Shown: positions 17,104 to 25,012 of the stretch, in pieces
How the letters are laid out: every line of letters begins with the position of its first letter
Position numbering within the stretch: position 1 is the stretch's first letter
Source of the DNA: Brooklawnia sp937867175
GTDB taxonomy: Bacteria; Actinomycetota; Actinomycetes; Propionibacteriales; Propionibacteriaceae
Length of the DNA stretch: 35,738 bases
Direction of reading: 5' to 3'
Assembly: GCA_036821905.1 (NCBI GenBank)
Contig: DAISIR010000027.1
Span: 1-35,738 of the forward strand
The notes under the pieces: model-generated
Database searches by the model: none
Told to the model about the DNA's origin: nothing
What the model saw: only the letters and a program-made list of their open reading frames with translations
Translations under genes and position numbers: made by a program

Positions 17104-17146
17104 GACCCGACCAGCGGCGCGCACGATGGGCGCCGCTGGTCGGGTC
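17104..17146 (+). terminator. intrinsic terminator after rplQ
   Basis: Perfect 17-bp arms (17104-17120 with 17130-17146; GACCCGACCAGCGGCGC and its complement) surround a 9-nt loop and are followed by TTCTTGTC. It sits 15 bp after the rplQ stop and closes the alpha-type operon. Confidence 0.85.
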
Positions 17147-17258
17147 TTCTTGTCGGGCGAGATCGCCGAGACATTCAGGCATTGCGGTTTTTGCCGCGAT
17201 GGGGGGCGGGTGAGCCGTGGTCGGATAGGCTTCGGTGAGTCAAACCCGGGGAGGTCCG

Positions 17259-18383
17259 ATGGCACAGCTGCGCATCGCACAGCTCGCCAACTTCGTGGGG
17301 CCAACCTCAGGTGGCATGAAGGTGGCCATCGAGCACTTGGGTCGCGGCTACGTCGCTGCGGGCGCCGAACGCATTCTGGTCATCCCCGGCGCCCACGATC
17401 GGATCGAGGAGACCACGGGCGGCACGATCGTGCAGGTGAAGGCGCCGAAGGTGTCGTCCACCTACCGGATGATCATGCAGCCGCGGCGGGTGCTTCGACT
17501 CCTGGAGAGGTTCAACCCGACCTCGGTGGAGTGCTCTGACAAGTGGACGTTGTCTCAAGTTGGGCGGTGGGCCAGGCGCCGTGGTATCGGATCGGTGCTG
17601 TTCAGCCACGAGCGTCTGGACGACATGCTGGCCGACTGGCTGCGGTCGGGGGTCGGCGTTGAGGCGGTGGTCGGGGCGATGAATCGTCGGCTGGCGAGGA
17701 GCTTCGATCTGGTGGTGGTCACCTCCGATTACTCCGCGGGGGAGTTCGCGCACACCAGGGCGCGACTGCGCAAGGTGCCACTCGGTGTTGACCTCGGCAC
17801 ATTCAACCCTGACAAGGGTGTCCCCGATGCCGACCTTGGCCCCGCTCAGTTGTGCTACGTGGGCAGAATGTCACACGAGAAGCACCCCGACCTGGCAGTG
17901 GGCGCCGCCGTCGAACTGTATCGCCGAGGGGTCGATTTCCAGCTCAACATGTATGGCACCGGCCCCGACATCGCGGCGATGCAGAAGCAGGCGGGTGAAG
18001 CCCCGGTGGTATTCCACGGATTCGTCGAAGGACGCGACGAGGTGGCCCGCAGGTTCGCGCGCTCCGACATCTCGCTTTCGGTGTGCCCCACCGAGACATT
18101 CGGGCTGGCCGTACTGGAGGCATTGGCCTGCGGGACACCGGTGGTGACCGCCAGCCGGGGCGGGGCACGCGAACTGGTGGACGAGAGTAGCGGCGAGTGG
18201 GGGAGCCCGTGCGGGCCGGGGATCGCCGACGCGATCGAACGACTGCTCGCCCGAAGATCGCCGGAGCTGCGGCAGGCCGCGCGGAAACGCGCGGAGGGCT
18301 ACGACTGGAGCGCTTCGGTGGTGCGCATGCTTGACGTCCACGCCGAACTGGCGGAGCTGTCAAAGGTGGCACGCAGACGATGA
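17259..18383 (+). CDS. GT4-family glycosyltransferase
   Basis: A 374-residue GT-B glycosyltransferase of family 4. The N-terminal acceptor domain has a GGM turn at residues 18-20. The C-terminal nucleotide-sugar domain has YVGRMSHEKHPDLAVGAA, the catalytic E279-x7-E287 motif (ETFGLAVLE) and ACGTPVVTASRGGARELV. GDP-mannose or UDP-sugar use is typical, and mannosyltransferases of glycolipid synthesis look similar, but neither donor nor acceptor can be fixed. I start at ATG 17259 with GGGGAGG just upstream. A GTG at 17235 would add eight residues. A TAGGCT -10 lies at 17226-17231. The stop overlaps the next gene (ATGA). Confidence 0.85.
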   Translation: MAQLRIAQLANFVGPTSGGMKVAIEHLGRGYVAAGAERILVIPGAHDRIEETTGGTIVQVKAPKVSSTYRMIMQPRRVLRLLERFNPTSVECSDKWTLSQVGRWARRRGIGSVLFSHERLDDMLADWLRSGVGVEAVVGAMNRRLARSFDLVVVTSDYSAGEFAHTRARLRKVPLGVDLGTFNPDKGVPDADLGPAQLCYVGRMSHEKHPDLAVGAAVELYRRGVDFQLNMYGTGPDIAAMQKQAGEAPVVFHGFVEGRDEVARRFARSDISLSVCPTETFGLAVLEALACGTPVVTASRGGARELVDESSGEWGSPCGPGIADAIERLLARRSPELRQAARKRAEGYDWSASVVRMLDVHAELAELSKVARRR

Positions 18384-19018
18384 AGCGAAAACGGTGCTGC
18401 GCCTTGGTGGCGGGCCTGATGGCAGCCGCGATCGCTCCTGTGGTTGCCCGGGCTCCGGAACCTGCGCTGAGCCTGCCGCGCGACGTGCGCGACTTGGAGG
18501 AGGCCTTGGAGGACTGTCTCGGCACCAGGCTTGACGGTTGGGAACTGGTCGACTACGCCACGTCCTTGGTGAACCAGAAGTTCACCCGCTTTTCGTTGTG
18601 GCACCTGTGGGAGACCTCTGGCCTGGCGTTCAAGAACAGCAGAGGGTTCTCCGATCAGTACAACATCGCATTGGGCCGCCTGCTCGCCGGACTCGGCTAC
18701 GAGGTGCGCGCCGTGCACGCCAGCCGCGTCCGTTTCGACACCGCCCGGATGGGCACACCGTGGTGGAACGCCGGCCATACCTGGTTGCGTGTCACCCACG
18801 GCGGCCAGACCCTTGACGTCTGCGCCTCACGAGGTGACCATAAGGCTGGGCGCGTTCGCTTCAGCCCGAGCAGCGATGAGCGGCCGGTGCATCCTTGGAC
18901 CGGGCTGAACATCAGGTTGGCGTTGGTCGGTCCGGTCACCTGGCAGGTGTGGAAGTCGATGCTGACAGGTCAGCCGGTGCCCAGGTGGTTGTTCCGCGGC
19001 TTCCACGACCAGGGCTAG
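18380..19018 (+). CDS. secreted transglutaminase/NAT-like protein with Ser at the Cys position
   Basis: A 212-residue protein with an N-terminal basic and hydrophobic signal segment (residues 1-24). The region from residue 88 to 150 follows the transglutaminase-like / arylamine N-acetyltransferase pattern: a GFSDQYNIALGRLLAGLGYEV helix entry, then GHTWLRV, then TLDVCAS. The triad would be Cys-His-Asp; here S91, H133 and D146 occupy the places, so the nucleophile is Ser. It is coupled by a 4-bp overlap to the glycosyltransferase and probably acts outside the membrane on the same product. The fold assignment is by pattern only; it is not a named family I recognise. Confidence 0.55.
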   Translation: MKRKRCCALVAGLMAAAIAPVVARAPEPALSLPRDVRDLEEALEDCLGTRLDGWELVDYATSLVNQKFTRFSLWHLWETSGLAFKNSRGFSDQYNIALGRLLAGLGYEVRAVHASRVRFDTARMGTPWWNAGHTWLRVTHGGQTLDVCASRGDHKAGRVRFSPSSDERPVHPWTGLNIRLALVGPVTWQVWKSMLTGQPVPRWLFRGFHDQG

Positions 19019-19173
19019 CGCACCGGTGGTGGGACGCGAGTATCCAGTCGAGTTGCCATGCAGCGGCAGTAGTTCTTGACGCCAACTTGCGACGGCACCT
19101 CGCTGTCGCAGGCAGTCACGATGATGCAGGTTGATTCATGGGGTGCCCCACTCGTCTGGGCGATGGGAGAGGC
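19015..19173 (-). other. open frame directly after the rpf stop codon; possible gene remnant
   Basis: The 155-bp convergent gap contains no hairpin I can see. On the minus strand, in frame with and immediately after the TGA of the Rpf gene, 52 codons stay open to a TAG. The conceptual peptide has four cysteines, including a YCRC pair, in a pattern seen in small secreted proteins, but no start codon with a ribosome-binding site. It could be a degraded gene or chance; open frames of this size are common at this GC content. Confidence 0.18.
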
Positions 19174-20274
19174 TCAGCTAAGCCCGAGCCCGGCGCTGCA
19201 GGCCGGCCAGGCGCCCCAGCCCTGGGCGGCGAGCACCTTCTCGGCGATCGCGATCTGCTGCTCGCGGGTGGCGAGGTCTGCGGTCGGGGCGTATGCGCCG
19301 CCGCCCAAGTTCAGCCAAGTGGTGCTGGAGAACTGCAGGCCGCCGTAGTAGCCGTTGCCGGTGTTGATCGCCCAGTTGCCTCCCGACTCACACTGCGCGA
19401 TCGCGTCCCAAGTGCTGCCGTTGGAGACCGCGGGCGCCGAGGGTGTCGCCTTGGTGCCTAGTGTGACTCGCTTGTTGACCGGTTGGCGGGTGACTTCTTC
19501 GCGCACCACGGTGCGGGATTCCTCGACCCCGTCCACCCGGACGATGGAGTAGACGACGTTCTTCTCACCTTCTTGGCCAGGGGTGGTCACGTTCGTCGTG
19601 CCTTGGCTGAGGTTCGGGTCCTCGGTCGTCTCGGTCTGGAAGTCGATCGGTGCGACAGTCGTCTCCTCGACGACCTGAACACGCTGCACGGTGACGACCA
19701 TGCCGGCTGTCACGGCCTCAGCCAAGCCCGGCGTCACCCGGTCTTGCGCGCCAAGCGTGATGCCGGCGTCTTTCAGCAGGCCGGCGATGTTGGGTGCTGC
19801 CGAGGTGGTCGCGAGTTGCTTGCCGTCAACCTTGAGTTGGACATCCTTGGGTGTGGTGGCGGTGAGGGTGAGGCCCTCGCGGCTCAATGCTGTCGAGCGG
19901 CTGACCGACAGCTGGGCCGACGAGCCGTGCAGCCCGATCTCGGCCAAGGCGTCGTCCACTGTGGTGGCGGTGGTCCAGAAAGTCTTCTCGACGCCATCGA
20001 TGATCACGGTGATCGGACGCCCGTAGTTGATCGTCACGATGCTGCCATCGGCGATCTTGGCGTCGACGCCCGGCACGACCTCATCATGGGAGCCGAGTGT
20101 GATCTTGTTCGCCTCCAGTGCGTCCTGCACCGTGCTGCCCCAGACGTTTGCGGGTTCAGAGTGGCCGTCCACGGTGAGGACGATCTCCTTGTTCATGTGG
20201 CTGGCGAAACCGCCCAGCCCGAGTGAGGTGGCGGCGACCATAGCGGCAACCGCCGCGGCAATTGGCTTGTTCAT
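19174..20274 (-). CDS. RpfB-like resuscitation-promoting factor (DUF348 x3, G5, Rpf domain)
   Basis: A 366-residue secreted or membrane-anchored cell-wall hydrolase. Order: hydrophobic N-terminus (1-25, no lipobox Cys), three DUF348 repeats (about 29-190), a G5 domain (about 200-275), and a C-terminal Rpf lysozyme-like domain. The catalytic glutamate is E296 in WDAIAQCESGGNW, and C295 and C359 are the expected disulfide pair. Rpf proteins cleave peptidoglycan and help dormant cells resume growth. It lies 18 bp downstream of a paralogue with the same body but a different catalytic end, presumably co-transcribed. An AAGGAAG precedes the ATG. Confidence 0.93.
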   Translation of the reverse strand: MNKPIAAAVAAMVAATSLGLGGFASHMNKEIVLTVDGHSEPANVWGSTVQDALEANKITLGSHDEVVPGVDAKIADGSIVTINYGRPITVIIDGVEKTFWTTATTVDDALAEIGLHGSSAQLSVSRSTALSREGLTLTATTPKDVQLKVDGKQLATTSAAPNIAGLLKDAGITLGAQDRVTPGLAEAVTAGMVVTVQRVQVVEETTVAPIDFQTETTEDPNLSQGTTNVTTPGQEGEKNVVYSIVRVDGVEESRTVVREEVTRQPVNKRVTLGTKATPSAPAVSNGSTWDAIAQCESGGNWAINTGNGYYGGLQFSSTTWLNLGGGAYAPTADLATREQQIAIAEKVLAAQGWGAWPACSAGLGLS

Positions 20275-20292
20275 CAGTTCCGTGCTTCCTTG

Positions 20293-21432
20293 TCAGTACC
20301 AGCCATTGGCGTAGCTGTGGGCCAGCGCCGCTTGCCAGCTGCCGTAGCGTTCCTTGACGTAGGCGTCACCCCACGCCAGAGCAACGACCGGGTCGTTCCA
20401 GTTGGCGCCAAGCTTCGAGCAGGGCAGGGCCTGGGTCAGTCCGCAAGCGCCACTGCTGGGATTGACCGCGTTCGGGTTCCAGCTTGATTCGCGTTCGACC
20501 AAGATCTCGACAGCCGAGTAGTCCGACGGCGCGATGCCGGCGGCGGCCATCCAGTCGGCATGGCTGCCGCTGTAGGTTGTGCTGCCGGTCGAGGCGCCAG
20601 CCGCCACCTTGGTGCCAGTGGTGATCTCCCGATCAACCGGGGCCTTGACGACGTCCTCGCGGAGGACCGCGCGGGACTCCTCCACCCCATCGACGTAGAT
20701 GACTTCCCAGACCACCTGCCTGGTGCCCTGCTGGCCCTCTACGGTCACCTGTTCGGTGCCCTTGGCCAGCGCGGCGTCCTCGGTGGTCACAGTCTTGAAA
20801 TCGATGGCTTGCTCGCCGGACTCCTGCTTCACGTCCACCTTGTTGATGGTGACGGTCATTCCGGTGGTTACCGGGGTGGTGACCGAGGGGCTTACCCGGT
20901 CGTCCGAGTCGACGATGATGCCGTTGTCGTTCAGCAGGCTCAGCACATCGGACGCAGTGGAGCGAACGGTCGAGGACTGCTTGCCGACCGTGAGGGTGAC
21001 ATCCTTGGGAGTGACCGCGGCCAAGGTCAGGCCGTCCCGGCCCAGTACGGAGGTCCGCGCCACGGACAGTCGGGCATTGGTGTCATGCAGACCGATCTCG
21101 GCCAGCGCCTGGTCCAAGGTGGTGGCGGTGGTCCAGAAGCTCTTCAGTTCGCCGTCCACGATCACGGTGACGGGACGTGCGAACCGGACGTCGACGATGC
21201 TGCCGTCGGCGATCGGGGTATCGGTGGTGGGGCTGACCTGGTCGCGCGGGGTGAGTTCGAGGGAGTGCGCCGCAAGGGCATCATCGACGGTGCTGCCCCA
21301 GACGTGCACCTGTTCGGTCTGGCCGTCAACCCTCAACGTGATGGCCTTGTCCATTGCGCTGGCGAAGCCGCCGGCGCCGATGGAAACCAAGGCGACAGCA
21401 CCAGCTATGGTCGCGACAACAGGCTTCTTCAT
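20293..21432 (-). CDS. DUF348/G5 protein with C-terminal lytic transglycosylase-like domain
   Basis: A 379-residue paralogue of the neighbouring Rpf protein. It shares the signal/anchor segment (1-26), three DUF348 repeats (about 30-190) and G5 (about 200-275). Instead of an Rpf domain it ends in a lysozyme/SLT-like domain with E315 in VERESSWNPNAVNPSSGACGLTQ and the closing SYANGWY, with C330 and C338 as a possible disulfide. It is likely a peptidoglycan hydrolase with the same targeting module and another catalytic chemistry. It is first in a two-gene operon with a good promoter upstream. Confidence 0.88.
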   Translation of the reverse strand: MKKPVVATIAGAVALVSIGAGGFASAMDKAITLRVDGQTEQVHVWGSTVDDALAAHSLELTPRDQVSPTTDTPIADGSIVDVRFARPVTVIVDGELKSFWTTATTLDQALAEIGLHDTNARLSVARTSVLGRDGLTLAAVTPKDVTLTVGKQSSTVRSTASDVLSLLNDNGIIVDSDDRVSPSVTTPVTTGMTVTINKVDVKQESGEQAIDFKTVTTEDAALAKGTEQVTVEGQQGTRQVVWEVIYVDGVEESRAVLREDVVKAPVDREITTGTKVAAGASTGSTTYSGSHADWMAAAGIAPSDYSAVEILVERESSWNPNAVNPSSGACGLTQALPCSKLGANWNDPVVALAWGDAYVKERYGSWQAALAHSYANGWY

Positions 21433-21453
21433 CCGGTTCCCTCTTGGTTGACA

Positions 21454-21471
21454 GCTGCCTTGGCCGGCAGC
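21454..21471 (-). repeat. small hairpin in the rpf operon 5' UTR
   Basis: GCTGCC and GGCAGC form a 6-bp stem around a 6-nt loop, 22 bp upstream of the first rpf-type ATG. It is too small to be a known riboswitch. A minor influence on translation or stability is possible. Confidence 0.3.
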
Positions 21472-21497
21472 ACGGGTCTGGTGAACTCGTGATCATC

Positions 21498-21526
21498 AGT
21501 CTAATCTGAACCTGAGAAAACGCCAA
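21498..21526 (-). promoter_or_regulatory. promoter of the two-gene rpf operon
   Basis: On the minus strand TTGGCG (21526-21521), a 17-bp spacer and TAGACT (21503-21498) match a sigma-A promoter. An A/T-rich stretch upstream could act as an UP element. Transcription would start around 21490, giving a 5' UTR of about 58 nt. Confidence 0.6.
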
Positions 21527-21585
21527 GAAAAACTAAGAAAGTTGCCAACTGGCTTGGCGAGAAGGGATGTTTTGCCTAATCGGAA

Positions 21586-21623
21586 GCAAAAAGGAAGTGC
21601 CCCCGCAGGTTGGCGGAGGCACT
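21586..21623 (-). terminator. intrinsic terminator of sodA
   Basis: On the minus strand AGTGCCTCCGC (21623-21613) pairs with GCGGGGGCACT (21606-21596), one wobble, loop CAACCT, followed by TTCCTTTTTGC. It starts 18 bp after the sodA stop and is a clear Rho-independent terminator. Confidence 0.8.
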
Positions 21624-21641
21624 CGCTTCGATCGGAGGAGC

Positions 21642-22241
21642 TTACTTGGCGGCGTTGGCGAAGCGCTCGGCCACGTCGCGCCAATTGACGACGTTCCAGA
21701 AAGCCTCGACATAGTCGGCCTTCACGTTCTTGTACTGCAGGTAGAAGGCATGCTCCCACATGTCGAGCAGTAGCAGCGGCACAGAGCCGACCGGCATGTT
21801 GTTCTGTTGGTCATAGAAGGCGAGGGTGTTGAGCCGGCCCCCGATCGGGTCATAGACCAGCGCGCCCCAGCCGGAGCCTTGGATCGACTTGGCGGCCTCC
21901 CCGAACTGCTTCTTGAAGGCGTCGAAGCTGTCGAAATACTCGTCGATGGCCGCGGCCAGCACACCTTCGGGACGCTCAGGCGCGTTGGGGGTCATGTTCT
22001 TCCAGAAGACGCTGTGGTTGGCGTGGCCACCGAGGTTGAAGGCGAGATCCTTCTCGAGTTTGCCTATGGTGGCGAAGTCACCCTTAGCGCGGGACTCGGA
22101 CAGCTTCTCAAGGGCGGTGTTGGCGCCATCCACGTATGCCTTGTGGTGCTTGTCGTGGTGCAGCCGCATGATCTCGCCGCTGATGTGCGGCTCGAGGGCA
22201 CCGTAGTCATAGTCCAGGTCCGGCAGTGTGTAGATAGCCAT
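21642..22241 (-). CDS. sodA: superoxide dismutase, Fe/Mn family
   Basis: A 199-residue Fe/Mn superoxide dismutase (2 superoxide to O2 and H2O2), no signal peptide. The metal ligands are H28, H76, D160 and H164 (LHHDKHH, GGHANHSVFW, DMWEHAF). The sequence strongly recalls the cambialistic propionibacterial enzyme. Position 145, His in the mycobacterial iron enzyme and in my recollection of the propionibacterial one, is Gln here (FYDQQNN), a change linked to manganese use in mycobacteria. It is monocistronic, with a terminator downstream and a 90-bp upstream gap without a convincing promoter. Confidence 0.97.
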   Translation of the reverse strand: MAIYTLPDLDYDYGALEPHISGEIMRLHHDKHHKAYVDGANTALEKLSESRAKGDFATIGKLEKDLAFNLGGHANHSVFWKNMTPNAPERPEGVLAAAIDEYFDSFDAFKKQFGEAAKSIQGSGWGALVYDPIGGRLNTLAFYDQQNNMPVGSVPLLLLDMWEHAFYLQYKNVKADYVEAFWNVVNWRDVAERFANAAK

Positions 22242-22331
22242 GGTTGGGTTCGCTTTCTCTGCGGTGGGCGTCTGTTGTCGAACTGACCAAGGCCGAGTTC
22301 GCTGATAGGCATAGCGAGTCCCGGCTCCCGT

Positions 22332-22955
22332 TTATTCCGTGACGTTGTCAACCGCAGGGATGCTTCGCGCTACCCGGAGGACTCGGAAGCCCTTCGCGGA
22401 GGCCACTCGGGTGGCCGGCCAACCCTGCTCGTCGAGCCAACTCTGCAGCGAGTCGGCACCGAGGTTCTTACCCACCACCAACCACGCAACCCCGCCGGGA
22501 CGCAGCCGGGGGAGCCAGTCCAGCAGCAACTCGTGCAGGGCCAGCTTGCCGATCCGGATCGGTGGATTGGACCAGATCTCGTCGTACACGATGTCGGCGG
22601 GCAGCGACTCTGGACGCGCGGTCCGCACCCGGTCCGCGACACCGTGCAACTCGGCATTCTCATCGGTCAACCGCAGCGCCAGCTCGTTGACGTCCACGGC
22701 GTCCACTTGAGCCCAGGGACAGCAGGTGGCCAACGCGATGGCGATCGGTCCGAAGCCGCAGCCGAGATCGAGAAGTCGCCGGCTATCGACGGTCGGTGGG
22801 GTGGCGGCGCGAAAGAGCACTTGGGTGCCGGTGTCGAGCCGATGCGCGCTGAAGACCCCCGGTGCCGAGACGAGGTCCAATTCGCGTCCCCAGATGGTGG
22901 CCCGCACACGATGTCGTCCGGTTTGGTCGGCCGGTGTCTTGAAGTAGTGACTCAT
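22332..22955 (-). CDS. class I SAM-dependent methyltransferase (RsmC-like)
   Basis: A 207-residue Rossmann methyltransferase with the SAM motif LLDLGCGFGP (61-70), the acidic strand end DAVDVNE and SNPPI (129-133). That arrangement and the NPP motif fit the RsmC/RlmG group that makes N2-methylguanosine in rRNA. It is shorter than E. coli RsmC because it has only the catalytic half. Its ATG overlaps the truA stop by 4 bp, so it ends a trmB-truA-methyltransferase operon of RNA modification genes. Confidence 0.82.
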   Translation of the reverse strand: MSHYFKTPADQTGRHRVRATIWGRELDLVSAPGVFSAHRLDTGTQVLFRAATPPTVDSRRLLDLGCGFGPIAIALATCCPWAQVDAVDVNELALRLTDENAELHGVADRVRTARPESLPADIVYDEIWSNPPIRIGKLALHELLLDWLPRLRPGGVAWLVVGKNLGADSLQSWLDEQGWPATRVASAKGFRVLRVARSIPAVDNVTE

Positions 22956-23788
22956 CTTGGCTCCGCGGGCCGGGGCAGCTCACGCAACTCGCGCGCCTGT
23001 GCGGCTCGCTGGGCCAGTTCGGCGTCCGGTGGGTAGCCCACCTCCTCCAGGCACAGGCCTTCGGGACGCATGACGTGGACATCGCCGTGCCTGGTGGGAT
23101 GCGCCATCACCGCCTGCAACCAGGCCTGGTCGCGACGTCGGCAACCCACCGCCCAGAGGGCCCCGACCAAGGAGCGCACCATGGAATGGCAGAAGGCGTC
23201 TGCCTGCACGGTGAACTCGATGGTGCCCCGGCCGTCGCCGAGCCGGGCCACACGAAGCCCGGTGAGATGGCGGATGGTGGTGGCTCGGTCGCGATGCCGG
23301 CAGAACGGGGCGAAATCGCGTAGCCCGACCAGCAGCCCGGCAGCCTGGTCCATCGCCGCAACGTCCAACCGCTCGGTGACCAAGGTGTGGTGATTACGCA
23401 GCAGCGGATCGGGCACTGAATCGCGGTCCCACAACCGGTAGACGTAGCGTCGCCAGATAGCCGAGAAGCGGGCGTCAAAACCGGGCGCCGCCCGGACCAC
23501 CCGCTGAACCACCACGTCGGCGGGTAGCACCCGAGCGAGGCGGTGCGCCAGGTGGGTGGCGTCGTGCTCAGGCGCCAGGTCGAGGTGGGCGACCTGGCCG
23601 CGGGCGTGCACCCCTGCATCGGTCCGGCCGGCCACCGTCAGCTCGGCGGGAGAGTCCAGGCGAAGCACCATGGTGATCCAGTGCTCCAGTTCGCCCTGCA
23701 CCGTCCGGAGATCACGCTGGGCCGCCCAACCGTGGAAGGCGGCCCCGTCGTATGCCAGGTCGATCCGCCACCTCCGCGCTTCGCTCAT
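22952..23788 (-). CDS. truA: tRNA pseudouridine(38-40) synthase TruA
   Basis: A 278-residue pseudouridine synthase for positions 38-40 of the tRNA anticodon arm. The catalytic aspartate is D57 in AGRTDAGVHARGQVAH, and the C-terminal domain has FCHSMVRSLVGAL. In many Actinobacteria truA follows rplQ directly. Here it lies about 6 kb away on the other strand, between trmB and an rRNA methyltransferase, overlapping both by 4 bp. Confidence 0.96.
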   Translation of the reverse strand: MSEARRWRIDLAYDGAAFHGWAAQRDLRTVQGELEHWITMVLRLDSPAELTVAGRTDAGVHARGQVAHLDLAPEHDATHLAHRLARVLPADVVVQRVVRAAPGFDARFSAIWRRYVYRLWDRDSVPDPLLRNHHTLVTERLDVAAMDQAAGLLVGLRDFAPFCRHRDRATTIRHLTGLRVARLGDGRGTIEFTVQADAFCHSMVRSLVGALWAVGCRRRDQAWLQAVMAHPTRHGDVHVMRPEGLCLEEVGYPPDAELAQRAAQARELRELPRPAEPR

Positions 23789-24528
23789 GGCAACCTCCGA
23801 TAACAGAGGTCGGCCACCGGCCGGCCGGCCGCGATGCCGCGGGATTCGAACTTCGTGATCGGACGCGACCGGGGGCGTGGCGCCCAGCCCCCCGAATCGG
23901 CGTACTCGTTGTGCAGGCCGCCGACGGCGTCCAGGACCGAGCGCATCTGCTCGGCGTAGTCAGGCCAGTCGGTGGCCAGCAGCCAGCGTCCACCCACCAC
24001 CAATCGGCTGGCGACCAACTCGCCGAAGGACGCCGACACGAGCCGTCGCTTGTGGTGTCGCTTCTTGTGCCAAGGATCGGGGAAGAAAGTGCTGAGCTCG
24101 CGCACCGTGCCGGGCGCGATCAACCGTTCCAGACCCTGCACGCCATCCACCATCAACAGCCGGGCATTGGCCGCCCCCGCGATGTCCAACTTGGCCATCG
24201 TGCTTGCCACGGCTCTCTCATAGACCTCGAAGGCGACCAAGCAGGCCTCCGGATTGGCAAGGGCGCTGGCCACCAGGGCATCCCCGGTGCCTGAGCCGAT
24301 CTCGACCAGCAGTTCGTCAACCGGACGACCGAACTGTGCTGCCCAGTCAACATGCGCGTGGACCGCTACCGAGGTGCTCAGCTCGCCGTGCGGCACGTCG
24401 ACCAGGTATCGGCTGCTCAGCCGAGCAAGGGCGTTGCGTTGCGAGGGGTTCATCCGTGGGCTGCGTCGCACGTAGGAGACCACGGATTTCGTCCCGGATT
24501 TGTCACCCATGTGATGCGCTTGCGACAT
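23785..24528 (-). CDS. trmB: tRNA (guanine-N7-)-methyltransferase
   Basis: A 247-residue TrmB that forms m7G46 in the tRNA variable loop using SAM. Seen are SYVRRSPRMNPSQRNAL, the SAM motif EIGSGTG (76-82) and the family signature FPDPWHKKRHHKRR (149-162), plus TDWPDYAEQM. An ATG four codons further upstream (24540) is possible. I chose 24528 because a TATGCT -10 box lies exactly 7 nt before it, predicting a leaderless message; no ribosome-binding site supports the other start. First gene of the trmB-truA-methyltransferase operon. Confidence 0.92.
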   Translation of the reverse strand: MSQAHHMGDKSGTKSVVSYVRRSPRMNPSQRNALARLSSRYLVDVPHGELSTSVAVHAHVDWAAQFGRPVDELLVEIGSGTGDALVASALANPEACLVAFEVYERAVASTMAKLDIAGAANARLLMVDGVQGLERLIAPGTVRELSTFFPDPWHKKRHHKRRLVSASFGELVASRLVVGGRWLLATDWPDYAEQMRSVLDAVGGLHNEYADSGGWAPRPRSRPITKFESRGIAAGRPVADLCYRRLP

Positions 24529-24535
24529 GCCCGCC

Positions 24536-24541
24536 AGCATA
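24536..24541 (-). promoter_or_regulatory. -10 box of a leaderless promoter for trmB
   Basis: On the minus strand TATGCT is followed by ggcgggc (7 nt) and ATG. The box overlaps the alternative upstream ATG at 24540, which argues against that start. No -35 match is seen. Confidence 0.45.
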
Positions 24542-24563
24542 GGCGCGGTGGCACCATTGAGGG

Positions 24564-24980
24564 ATGCGTACTGTCCTCAATGTCTTGTGGCTGCTGCTCG
24601 GTGGTATCTGGTTGGCGGCAGCCTACTTCGTCGCAGGCGTCATCGCCTGCCTGCTGATCGTCACTATCCCGGTCGGCATCGCCTCGTTCCGGATGGCCCG
24701 TTACGTGCTGTGGCCCTTCGGCACCCTCGTGGTGAAGAAGCCGGAAGCCGGCGCTGGCTCGGCGATCATGAACGTCATCTGGTTCGTCACGGTGGGTTGG
24801 CTGCTGGTCATCGTCCATCTCGTCACCGCGTTCACCCAGGCGATCACCATCGTCGGGATCGCGAACGCCGTGGTCAGCATAATGATGATCCCGGTCACCG
24901 CCTTCCCGTTCGGCAAGGAGTTGATCGACCGGGACGATCCCCGTGCCCTGTATATGACCTCGCTGGTTGCGACCCGCTAG
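24564..24980 (+). CDS. YccF-family inner membrane protein
   Basis: A 138-residue membrane protein of the YccF (DUF307) family. It shows the duplicated pattern NVLWLLLGGIWLA ... TIPVGIASFRMARYVLWPFG and NVIWFVTVGWLL ... TIVGIANA ... TAFPFGKELI, with about four hydrophobic segments. The cellular role of the family is not established. It is divergent from trmB (35 bp between start codons) and converges on the EF-G-like gene across a shared terminator. Confidence 0.88.
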   Translation: MRTVLNVLWLLLGGIWLAAAYFVAGVIACLLIVTIPVGIASFRMARYVLWPFGTLVVKKPEAGAGSAIMNVIWFVTVGWLLVIVHLVTAFTQAITIVGIANAVVSIMMIPVTAFPFGKELIDRDDPRALYMTSLVATR

Positions 24981-25012
24981 GCAAGGGCGGGCCGGACGCC
25001 ATTGAATATGCA

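Noticed and set aside
21433..21500. c-di-AMP (ydaO) riboswitch before the rpf operon, as known for Streptomyces rpfA
   Set aside because: The predicted 5' UTR is only about 58 nt and shows just a 6-bp hairpin, far too small for that aptamer.
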